From: CAZJRB01 sp964547995
GTDB taxonomy: Bacteria > Planctomycetota > Planctomycetia > Pirellulales > Thermoguttaceae
Direction: 5' to 3'
Assembly (NCBI GenBank): GCA_964547995.1
Contig: CAZJRB010000010.1
Location: forward strand, 1-64,000
DNA: 64,000 nucleotides
Position numbers and translations under genes: made by a program. Under the pieces are notes generated by a model. That model was not told the origin of the DNA and ran no database searches. It saw only the letters and a program-made list of their open reading frames with translations. The stretch's first letter is position 1. Each line of letters starts with the position of its first letter. Below, in pieces: positions 17,929 to 25,242 of this stretch.

Positions 17929-19386
17929 GTGAGTACAGTCGACGAGTTCAACAGTGCGATTGGCGGCAGACTCCTGCCCGAGGACGGCGCCGGCGATCCC
18001 GCGGCCACCCGCTTGGGAGCAATCGTCACCGATAGCCGTCACGTCGAACGGGGGGACGTGTTCTGGGCAATCCGGGGACCGAATCACGACGGGAACGACT
18101 ATGCCGGCCGGGCATTCGAGCGCGGAGCCGCCGGCGCGGTCGTGAGCAGAACGGTTGACGTGCCCGAGGGGCGATGGGCTGCCGTTGTCGACGACACCAC
18201 TGATGCCTTGTGGCGGTGGGCCGAACACCGGAGGCGGCACTTCGCCGGTACCGTCATCGCCGTGACCGGAAGCGTCGGCAAGACCACCACACGGCAAATG
18301 ATCCACACCATTCTGCAAACCCGCTTGCGGGGTACGGCCAGCCCGCGGAACTACAACAACCATTTCGGCGTGCCGCTGAGCATGTTCGCCATGGAGCCGG
18401 ACCATGATTACGCGGTGCTGGAGCTAGGCGCAAGCCGCAAGGGCGAAATTGCCTCGCTCGCAGAGTTGTGCCAGCCAAAAGTCGGCGTGATCACCCAGGT
18501 CGGCGATGCCCATCTCGGCGGATTCGGAAGCCGACAGGGGATTGCCGAGGCCAAGGCCGAATTGCTGGCCGCGTTGCCCTCCGACGGCCGGGCCGTGCTG
18601 GGCGATGATCCCTGGCTGCGGAACGTCGCCGGGGCGTCTCAAGCGGCAATCACTTGGGTCGGCACGTTTCCCGATTCTAATCTCGCGGTAACCGGCGTGG
18701 AGAGCACCGACGGGTGTTTGAGCTTTTGCATCGATCCGGGACAGGAACTTCCAGTCAGCATCACGCCGGGAACCGCAGGCGTTTCTCGGGACCGCGTATC
18801 GCGCCGCGTGAAGTTCAACATCCCCGTTTGGGGACGCCATCATCTCACGTCTGCGCTGATTGCCGTGGCGGTCGGGCGGATGATGGGGTGTGACTTGGAG
18901 GAAATGGCCGGCGTGCTAAAGGATTTTCACCCGGTGCCCATGCGGTGCGAGGTCGTTCAAATCCGCGGCGCCACGGTTATCAACGACACCTACAATGCGA
19001 GTCCCCTGGCGATGCGGGCGGCACTGGAATTGGTCCATGACTTCACGGTCAAGGGGCGGCGGATCGTCGTGATCGGCGACATGGGCGAGCTGGGCGATGG
19101 GTCGGCCCTGTTGCACTGGCAGTTGGGCAGGCAGATCGTTGCCGTGGGCGCGGCCGAAATGCTCATCGCGTGCGGGCAGTTTGCACGGCACGTGGCCGGT
19201 GGTGCAAGGGCCGCCGGAATGCCTTCGGTTCGGGCGATCCCGTGCGACACCGTGGACGAGGTCCTGCCCTATCTCGGCCAGGTGATCTTGCCGGGTGACG
19301 TTGTGCTGGTCAAAGGCTCTCGGATGATGGCCATGGAACGAGTTGTCGAGGCGCTGGAGGACTATCCCCGGCGCCGCAGCGCATAA
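17929..19386 (+). CDS. murF: UDP-N-acetylmuramoyl-tripeptide--D-alanyl-D-alanine ligase
   Basis: Attaches D-Ala-D-Ala to the UDP-MurNAc tripeptide, completing the soluble cell-wall precursor. The GTG at 17929 is chosen because it begins one base after the murE stop and gives the family's usual N-terminus (DEFNSAIGGRLL); the frame stays open upstream but only inside murE. The product is 485 residues. The P-loop TGSVGKTTT lies near residues 111-119, and VINDTYNASPLAMRAALE near 348-365 is the MurF substrate-site motif. It forms a tight pair with murE, while mraY lies 465 bp further on. Confidence 0.95.
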   Translation: MSTVDEFNSAIGGRLLPEDGAGDPAATRLGAIVTDSRHVERGDVFWAIRGPNHDGNDYAGRAFERGAAGAVVSRTVDVPEGRWAAVVDDTTDALWRWAEHRRRHFAGTVIAVTGSVGKTTTRQMIHTILQTRLRGTASPRNYNNHFGVPLSMFAMEPDHDYAVLELGASRKGEIASLAELCQPKVGVITQVGDAHLGGFGSRQGIAEAKAELLAALPSDGRAVLGDDPWLRNVAGASQAAITWVGTFPDSNLAVTGVESTDGCLSFCIDPGQELPVSITPGTAGVSRDRVSRRVKFNIPVWGRHHLTSALIAVAVGRMMGCDLEEMAGVLKDFHPVPMRCEVVQIRGATVINDTYNASPLAMRAALELVHDFTVKGRRIVVIGDMGELGDGSALLHWQLGRQIVAVGAAEMLIACGQFARHVAGGARAAGMPSVRAIPCDTVDEVLPYLGQVILPGDVVLVKGSRMMAMERVVEALEDYPRRRSA

Positions 19387-19610
19387 GGAAAACAAATCAG
19401 ATAGGAGACAAACTACTTGTGAGTTCCATCGTGCGCGTCGGATTTGCGGGAATCCGACACTACCCTCCCTCCTTGGGTAGGAGCATAATCTTGCCGGCCT
19501 CGCGGTATCTGGGTCGACCGCGCCGGCGAGTGCTTCGCGATGGAGCTTAGGACTGAGCGCCGGGGCGGCGCGTCGCGCCGTCCCGGCTGCTCAGGGATAC
19601 AAGGGGAATG

Positions 19611-19843
19611 GCGAATAGCGAATTAAGAATAGCGAATGAAGAATTGCCGTTGACAGTTGCCCCATTCGCTCCCCCAGACTGCATCATTCCCCTCTGCTCA
19701 TTCATCGTTCGCTATTCCTCAGTCCTAATTCGCACCCGTTGTGGAAACCCGGATTTTCGGGTGCCATGCCCACGCTCGCGTGGGCATGGCACCCAACTTT
19801 CCGCAACAGAAACTAATTCGCTATTCTTAATTCGCTATTCTTA
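19611..19843. repeat. Inverted TTCGCTATTCTTAA runs flanking a palindrome
   Basis: The left run GCGAATAGCGAATTAAGAAT (19611 on) is the complement of the right run TAATTCGCTATTCTTAATTC (19814 on). The right run ends eight bases before the mraY ATG, so it replaces any normal ribosome-binding site. Confidence 0.75.
19759..19794. repeat. GCCATGCCCACG palindrome family, single copy
   Basis: A perfect 16-bp stem GGGTGCCATGCCCACG with loop CTCG and the complement. Two-copy versions of the same palindrome are at 57615-57694 and 62022-62105. Confidence 0.9.
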
Positions 19844-19851
19844 ACTCCCCC

Positions 19852-21090
19852 ATGCTTCTCTGGCTGCTGGAACAACTCGGCCTGCTGTGGCCCGGCGCCG
19901 CTGTGGCGGATCGCTTCGCGGCGTTGGAAAAGATCACCTTTCGCGCGTCGCTGGCTGCGATGGCAAGCTTTGTGCTGGCCGTGGTGCTCGGACCGCGGAT
20001 GATTGCCTGGCTCCGCGGCCGGTTCCACGAACCGATCAAAAGCGATTCGGCCGAAGTCGAACGGTTGCACCGGGATAAGGAGTCTACGCCGACCATGGGC
20101 GGGTTGTTCCTGGTTGCCGGATTGATTGCCGGTGTCGTTCTGTTCGGCGATCTGGGGAACCGCTATGTATTGGTGGCATTGCTGGTCGTCGGCGGCTTGG
20201 CGCTGGTCGGGGCCGTCGACGATCTGGTCAAGCTCCGCGGCACCACAAACGGCATTTCCGCCCGGAGTAAGCTGGCCGGACAACTGATTGTTGCAACGTT
20301 GGCCGCCGTGCTGATTTACCAGCACCACGCCGACTTGCCCGACGGGTTGATATTGCGGCTGCCGCTGGCGGGAAATGGTCTGGGACTTGGAACGTGGTTC
20401 ATCCCCTTGGCGGTCATCGTGATTGTCGGCTCGTCGAACGCGGTGAATCTGACGGACGGGCTGGACGGGCTGGCCGGCGGGTGCCTTGTCTTCGCGGCCG
20501 GGGCCATGACCCTGGTCGCCTATGCGAGCGGACACGCCGAACTGGCTGAGTATCTTGGCATTCCAAGGATCCCCGGCGCCGGCGAAATGACTGTTCTTGC
20601 CGGTGCCATGATCGGCGGCGTGCTCGGGTTTCTCTGGTTTAACTGTCACCCGGCCCAGGTCTTCATGGGTGATACCGGCTCGTTGCCGTTGGGCGGTCTG
20701 CTCGGGTTGATGGCCGTCGTCACCCGACAAGAGTTGCTTCTGTTTGTGGTCGGCGGCGTGTTTGTCGTCGAAGCAGTCAGCGTGATCCTGCAAATCGGCT
20801 CCAACCGGCTGTGCGGGCGGCGAGTCTTCCTGTGTGCGCCTCTCCATCACCATTTTCAATTCAAGGGCTGGGCGGAGAATAAGATCGTCGTGCGATTCTG
20901 GATCGCCTCGGCACTTTGTGCGCTCTTGGGGATGGCAACGCTGAAGCTGCACGTGCAAGAGGACGAGTACACGGATAGTAGCAGGCACACTCCGCGTGCC
21001 GTCCGCAGCGCCGCCGGAAGCGGATCCCCCCTAGATATAAAGCCGCGACCGTTGGTCGCGCCGAGTGACGCTGGGGACGACTTCTGGTGA
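19852..21090 (+). CDS. mraY: Phospho-N-acetylmuramoyl-pentapeptide-transferase with repeat-encoded C-terminal tail
   Basis: Integral membrane enzyme that transfers phospho-MurNAc-pentapeptide to undecaprenyl phosphate, giving lipid I. About ten membrane segments are visible, with the catalytic Asp pair in GAVDDLVK, NLTDGLDGLAGG, and the family HHH in APLHHHFQFKGW. The family normally ends near KLHVQ (about residue 371). Here the frame continues about 40 residues through two intergenic repeat elements (20975-21006 and 21035-21123), giving a basic tail and a stop at 21090. The normal stop seems to have been lost or displaced by repeat insertion. No ribosome site is evident before the ATG. Confidence 0.93.
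   Translation: MLLWLLEQLGLLWPGAAVADRFAALEKITFRASLAAMASFVLAVVLGPRMIAWLRGRFHEPIKSDSAEVERLHRDKESTPTMGGLFLVAGLIAGVVLFGDLGNRYVLVALLVVGGLALVGAVDDLVKLRGTTNGISARSKLAGQLIVATLAAVLIYQHHADLPDGLILRLPLAGNGLGLGTWFIPLAVIVIVGSSNAVNLTDGLDGLAGGCLVFAAGAMTLVAYASGHAELAEYLGIPRIPGAGEMTVLAGAMIGGVLGFLWFNCHPAQVFMGDTGSLPLGGLLGLMAVVTRQELLLFVVGGVFVVEAVSVILQIGSNRLCGRRVFLCAPLHHHFQFKGWAENKIVVRFWIASALCALLGMATLKLHVQEDEYTDSSRHTPRAVRSAAGSGSPLDIKPRPLVAPSDAGDDFW
20975..21006. repeat. TAGTAGCAGGCACACTCC 32-bp hairpin repeat, copy 1
   Basis: This 32-mer differs at one base from the complement of 63386-63417. It contains GGCACAC/GCGTGCC, which can form a hairpin. Here it is read through as the MraY tail. Confidence 0.88.
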
Positions 21091-21123
21091 TGCCGGGCGC
21101 GACTAACGGTCGCGGCTTTATAT
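21035..21123. repeat. GCCGCGACCGTTGGTCGCG inverted-repeat element, copy 1
   Basis: 28-bp ends (21035-21062 and 21096-21123) are inverted with one mismatch around a 33-bp centre. The same ends recur at 52657-52743, with a half copy at 62111-62163 and single-end copies at 29648 and 32670. Confidence 0.9.
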
Positions 21124-21156
21124 GATCCGTACTGGTTCTCTTAACGGCGACATACC

Positions 21157-22302
21157 ATGACACATCCACTGCACATCGTTTTCACCGGGGGCGGGACGGC
21201 GGGCCATCTCTTTCCCGGACTGGCGGTGGCGGAACAACTGGCCGCCGGGACGCCGCAGGTCCGGATCACCTTTGCCGGAAGCGGCAAGCCGCTGGAACAA
21301 CGGCACGTGGCTGCATCCGGATTCGAGCACCTTGTTGTGCCGTGCCGCCCGTTCTCGCTGCGACTGCGAAAACTCTTCGCATTTGCCGTTGAAAACGTGG
21401 CCGGCTGCCTCGCGGCCGGGCGATTCCTTGACGAAGAGCGAGTCGATGCGGTCGTGGGGTTGGGTGGCTATGCGAGTGTTCCCATGGCCCGCACGGCGGC
21501 ACGGCGCGGCCTGCCGCTGGTCTTGTTGGAGCAGAACGCAGTCCCCGGCAAGGCCACGCGATGGCTCTGCGGCCGGGCCCGGCTGGTCTGTGCCGCGATG
21601 GCCCAGACCCGCGCCAACCTGCGCTGCCGATGTCCGGTCCGCGTTTCGGGGAACCCGATTCGCGCCGGCTTCGATGCCAGGACGCCGGGGATCGCCGACC
21701 GGGCGGTTTCCCCCTCCGCCGTCGGCCAACTCCTCGTCCTCGGCGGCAGCAGCGGTGCCCAATCGTTAAACGAAAACGTACCGCGCGCCCTCTACAAAAT
21801 CGGCGACCGGTTGGTCGGCTGGCGGATCATCCACCAATCGGGCAAACGGGACTACGAGGCGACTCGCACACTGTATGCCAAGTTCGGCATGGACGTGGAA
21901 GTCGTCGATTTCATCGACGAGATGCCCGATATGCTGGCGGCGACCGATCTGGCCGTATGCCGGGCCGGGGGAACCACGCTGGCCGAGTTGGCCGCTGCCG
22001 GGGCGCCCGCCGCTTTGCTGCCTTACCCCCTGGCGACGGCGAATCACCAACGCGCCAATGCCGAGGCGTTTGCATCGGCCGGCGCCGCAGTGATGGTCGA
22101 CGAGCGGGAGGTATCCACCCGGCTGGACAACCACCTGGCAGGCGTACTGTCAACTCTTCTGGCCGACCCTGCCAGGCGGGCCCAAATGTCGGCCGCCATG
22201 CGCCGCCTTGCCCGGCCCAATGCCGCAGCCGACGTGGCCGCCATGGTGCTGGAAGTGGCCGGCGTATCGCTGCGGGGTGGACGGCTGCGGGCCGCTGCGT
22301 AG
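21157..22302 (+). CDS. murG: UDP-N-acetylglucosamine--lipid I N-acetylglucosaminyltransferase
   Basis: Membrane-associated glycosyltransferase (GT28) converting lipid I to lipid II, 381 residues. The N-terminal glycine loop is seen in IVFTGGGTAGHLFPGLA (about residues 8-24). The second Rossmann half has VLGGSSGAQSLNENVP (about 191-206), and the UDP-GlcNAc site lies in CRAGGTTLAELAAAGAPA (about 268-285). It starts just after the repeat element that follows mraY. In the common dcw cluster murD and ftsW lie between mraY and murG; neither is here. Confidence 0.95.
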   Translation: MTHPLHIVFTGGGTAGHLFPGLAVAEQLAAGTPQVRITFAGSGKPLEQRHVAASGFEHLVVPCRPFSLRLRKLFAFAVENVAGCLAAGRFLDEERVDAVVGLGGYASVPMARTAARRGLPLVLLEQNAVPGKATRWLCGRARLVCAAMAQTRANLRCRCPVRVSGNPIRAGFDARTPGIADRAVSPSAVGQLLVLGGSSGAQSLNENVPRALYKIGDRLVGWRIIHQSGKRDYEATRTLYAKFGMDVEVVDFIDEMPDMLAATDLAVCRAGGTTLAELAAAGAPAALLPYPLATANHQRANAEAFASAGAAVMVDEREVSTRLDNHLAGVLSTLLADPARRAQMSAAMRRLARPNAAADVAAMVLEVAGVSLRGGRLRAAA

Positions 22303-22405
22303 CGGGAAATCCCCCGGGAAAATGCACTGCGGATAGGAAAAAGCCGCTCCGCATGGTATCATAGCAATTTTGCTCAAGAAACCGCTGGATTTCTCCGGAA
22401 GACCA

Positions 22406-23311
22406 ATGCTCCGCTGGCGGATACTGCTGGGGATTCTGATCGTGGAGGTCTTGGTCGCTTTTTGCTGGCTGGACCACTACTTCGAGCAAGAGTACTTATG
22501 GCACCCCGGAATATGGCTGCTCCCGCTAGCTGTCCTCTTCGTCTACTTGGGTGGTCGCGAGATACTCCAGTTGGCGGCGACCATCGGTATTCATCCACTG
22601 CCATGGACCGTCCACGTTGGAAACCTCCTCTTGCTGGGCAGCAATTGGTTTGGGTTGAAGTGGGATATTTGGGGCATTTTCCCGTCCGATTTCGAGTCGT
22701 CTCCAGCCAATGAGCCGCTATTCGCCCTGGCCATTGGTGTGCTTTTGGTGTTTAGCGGTGAGATGTATCGCTTCCAGAAACCGGGGGGTGTGCTGGCAAA
22801 TATTGCCGTCGGGGTGTTCACCATCGTTTACATCGGCTTGATGATCAGTTGCATGGCCCAACTTCGGATTTATCGGGGGGTCTGGGGGCTGGCCTCGTTA
22901 ATCATCGTAGTCAAAGCGGGTGACATCGGGGCTTACACCGTTGGCCGTTTGCTGGGACGCACCAAGATGGCACCCATTCTCAGCCCCGGCAAGACCATCG
23001 AAGGGGCGATCGGCGCCCTGACGTTTGCTTGCTTCGCGTCCTGGCTCACGTTCGTTTGGCTGATACCGGCGACCATTCCCGGAGGGGGCGGGTCCGGTCT
23101 ATATTGGGGGTGGATTCCCTTCGGATTGTTGGTTGGGGCCACCGGCATGTTGGGTGATCTTGCCGAATCCCTTATCAAACGGGATGTCGGCCGGAAAGAC
23201 TCGAGCAGTTGGCTACCCGGCTTTGGTGGGGTATTGGACATCCTCGATTCGGTCCTCCTGGCCGCTCCCGTCGCTTGGTTTTGTTGGGTCCTGGGATTGG
23301 TGGGAAGATAA
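22406..23311 (+). CDS. cdsA: Phosphatidate cytidylyltransferase
   Basis: Makes CDP-diacylglycerol from phosphatidate and CTP at the inner membrane, the branch point of phospholipid synthesis. The ATG at 22406 is preferred to TTG 22370 because GGAAG lies just upstream. The product is 301 residues with about eight membrane helices. The CDP-alcohol signature is present near the C-terminus as ESLIKRDVGRKDSSSWLPGF followed by GGVLDILDS; the usual HGG is FGG. That His-to-Phe change occurs in a loop that varies in the family, so I still regard it as functional. Confidence 0.88.
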   Translation: MLRWRILLGILIVEVLVAFCWLDHYFEQEYLWHPGIWLLPLAVLFVYLGGREILQLAATIGIHPLPWTVHVGNLLLLGSNWFGLKWDIWGIFPSDFESSPANEPLFALAIGVLLVFSGEMYRFQKPGGVLANIAVGVFTIVYIGLMISCMAQLRIYRGVWGLASLIIVVKAGDIGAYTVGRLLGRTKMAPILSPGKTIEGAIGALTFACFASWLTFVWLIPATIPGGGGSGLYWGWIPFGLLVGATGMLGDLAESLIKRDVGRKDSSSWLPGFGGVLDILDSVLLAAPVAWFCWVLGLVGR

Positions 23312-23509
23312 ATGTTGCCGACGCGGGGGGGTTGAGTACAATAAGAGTTAGCTCGGGTATCACTATTCCAGACAATATGTCACTGTGTTGACAAGTGACC
23401 TGACCGGATTGGCAAATCGGGGATTCTTTGCCGGTCGGCGGGATCGTTTCGGTCACTTTCTGGGGCGATCGCCCGCAAAAGCTGTTGATTTTCCGTTCGA
23501 GAGGTTATT

Positions 23510-23575
23510 ATGGAGAGTACCCTTGTTGACACGTTGGACGGGTTCTCCGTGATGACAAGGTGTTGGGAGGCATAA
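23510..23575 (+). CDS. Possible 21-residue leader peptide
   Basis: ATG at 23510, preceded by GAGAGG at a good distance, opens a 21-codon frame (MESTLVDTLDGFSVM and on) whose TAA at 23573-23575 lies five bases before the next gene's ATG. Spacing would suit translational coupling. With no homologue and such a short length, this may be chance. Confidence 0.2.
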   Translation: MESTLVDTLDGFSVMTRCWEA

Positions 23576-23579
23576 TGCG

Positions 23580-23930
23580 ATGTCCATACGCGTAGTCTGC
23601 CCGAACGGGCATGCGCTAAAGATTAAGGACAAGTATGCGGGCAAGGCGGGGTTATGCCCTATCTGCAAGGCCCGCATCAAGGTCCCGCTTCCCGAAGTGG
23701 ACGTGCTGCCCGAAGAGTCGATCATGGATATTCTCCAACCTCATGAGTCGGGTCTCTCGGGACTTGCACTGGAAGTGCCGGATTTCAACAGCGAGCCGGC
23801 CGATCAGTGGCCTACTGACAAGACGGACAAGACGATGAAGGTGTGCGCGAAGTGCCACAAGGAAATTCCGACCGAAGCGCATGTCTGTCCATATTGCCAC
23901 ACCTATGTCGCCAAGTTAGCCGACTTATGA
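23580..23930 (+). CDS. Zinc-ribbon protein
   Basis: A 116-residue protein with two Cys-based zinc knuckles. The first is near the N-terminus (VVCPNGH and GLCPICKARIKVP, about residues 6-37), the second at the C-terminus (KVCAKCHKEIP and HVCPYCHTYV, about 87-112). The linker is acidic. GGGAGG upstream supports the ATG at 23580. Two-ribbon proteins like this are widespread in planctomycetes and may contact nucleic acid or protein; no specific function can be given. It lies 32 bp before phoH and is probably co-transcribed with it. Confidence 0.7.
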   Translation: MSIRVVCPNGHALKIKDKYAGKAGLCPICKARIKVPLPEVDVLPEESIMDILQPHESGLSGLALEVPDFNSEPADQWPTDKTDKTMKVCAKCHKEIPTEAHVCPYCHTYVAKLADL

Positions 23931-23962
23931 TGATTTTTCGAGTTCTCTTTGTCCGGTAGCGT

Positions 23963-25006
23963 ATGGCCAGGGCGCCGACGCTGACCTTGATGATTGAAAC
24001 CGCCATATCGGTTGTCAGTTCCAAGACGCTACTGACGTTGTTTGGTGCTTGCGACCAACACCTGCGGAAAATCCGCGACGCGTTGGACGTGAGCATTTCG
24101 ACGCGGGAAGGGCAAATCCATATCGAGGGAGACGCCCAGGCGGTTGCTGCGGCCACCGAGGTGCTGGAACAGCTTCGCACCCATGCCCAACGCCACGGCG
24201 AGTTGGCGCCCGAGGATATCGCGCGGGTGTTGGCTTCAAGCCGCCCCGGCGAATCATCCTGGGAGTGTGCTCCGATAGAAGTGTTCACGGCAGGCCGCCG
24301 GATCCGGCCGCGCTCGGCCGGCCAGGCGGGGTATATCGAGGCGGTCCGCAAGAACAACGTCGTCCTTTGCGTCGGGCCCGCCGGAACCGGGAAGACCTAT
24401 CTGGCCGTGGCGATGGCTGCCGCCGCCCTGAAGAGGGAAGCGGTCCGAAAAGTCGTGCTGGTTCGGCCGGCAGTCGAGGCCGGCGAAAGCCTCGGCTACC
24501 TGCCCGGTGACTTGCAGGCCAAAATCAATCCCTACCTTCGACCGTTGATGGATGCGCTGGGCGAGATGATGGACTACGACCTCATCCAGCGATACAAGGC
24601 CGAGGACGTAATCGAGGTCATTCCGCTGGCCTACATGCGGGGCCGAACGCTCAACGAGGCCTTTGTCATCCTGGACGAGGCCCAGAACACGACTGTCCCG
24701 CAAATGAAGATGTTCCTGACACGGATGGGAAACGGCTCGAAGATCGTCGTCTCCGGCGATATCACGCAGGTCGATCTGCCGTCGCGTAGCCGGAGCGGGC
24801 TGATCGATGCGTTGGAGCGACTTCGGCAAATCGATGGCATCGCGCCGGTGAGGCTCACGGCGGCCGATATTGTCCGGCATCCCTTGGTCCAGGAAATAGT
24901 CAACGCCTACCAGCGCGGTTCCAAATCGAGCCGGCGGCGCCGGGCAGGGGAGCAGGGGAACAGGGGAGCAGGGAAGCGGACGAGCAGGAAAGCAAGCGAG
25001 CCGTAG
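23963..25006 (+). CDS. PhoH family P-loop ATPase
   Basis: Cytoplasmic ATPase of the PhoH/YbeZ family, linked to RNA processing together with YbeY. The 347 residues contain a KH-like N-terminal part (about 20-75), Walker A GPAGTGKTYLA (about 138-148), Walker B AFVILDEAQNTT (about 231-242) and sensor VVSGDITQVDLP. A later ATG at 23990 would also fit. The last 25 residues, beginning near GEQGNRGAGK, are encoded by a GAGCAGG tandem repeat, so the C-terminus has probably been rewritten by an intergenic repeat. The gene heads the conserved phoH-pgpH-ybeY-corC run. Confidence 0.93.
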   Translation: MARAPTLTLMIETAISVVSSKTLLTLFGACDQHLRKIRDALDVSISTREGQIHIEGDAQAVAAATEVLEQLRTHAQRHGELAPEDIARVLASSRPGESSWECAPIEVFTAGRRIRPRSAGQAGYIEAVRKNNVVLCVGPAGTGKTYLAVAMAAAALKREAVRKVVLVRPAVEAGESLGYLPGDLQAKINPYLRPLMDALGEMMDYDLIQRYKAEDVIEVIPLAYMRGRTLNEAFVILDEAQNTTVPQMKMFLTRMGNGSKIVVSGDITQVDLPSRSRSGLIDALERLRQIDGIAPVRLTAADIVRHPLVQEIVNAYQRGSKSSRRRRAGEQGNRGAGKRTSRKASEP

Positions 25007-25212
25007 CGTCGGAAAACAATATGCAATTTGCGACGACACGAACGCAACCCGTCAGAACCACCGGCAGGCGGCAAGAGATAGAAACATGCTGAGTCTCAGA
25101 AATCCAAGACGCCGTTCTCTAGACGCCTGCTCGCCCCCGCTCGGCGTGAAGCCCGCCGACTACTTACCATCGGTTTTTCTCCTGCTCTCCTGCTCTCCTG
25201 CTCCCCCGCTCT
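24944..25212. repeat. Inverted pair of GAGCAGG / CCTGCTC tandem runs
   Basis: GCAGGGGAGCAGGGGAACAG (from 24944) runs over the end of phoH, and CTCCTGCTCTCCTGCTCTCC (from 25179) is its complement 185 bp later. The transcript between phoH and the HD gene could form a long stem. A third run is inside the DUF4350 gene near 47079-47129. Confidence 0.7.
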
Positions 25213-25242
25213 TTACGAGAACCCCGTAAGCCGACCAACGCC

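Larger units (their letters stand above)
19387..19851. other. Intergenic repeats between murF and mraY
   Basis: About 465 bp without a gene. It has an 8-bp-stem hairpin at 19437-19458 (GTCGGATT/AATCCGAC), a pair of inverted AT-rich heptamer-like runs (19611-19641 and 19814-19843), and a 36-bp perfect palindrome at 19759-19794. The gap separates mraY from murEF, so mraY probably needs its own expression signals. Confidence 0.65.
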
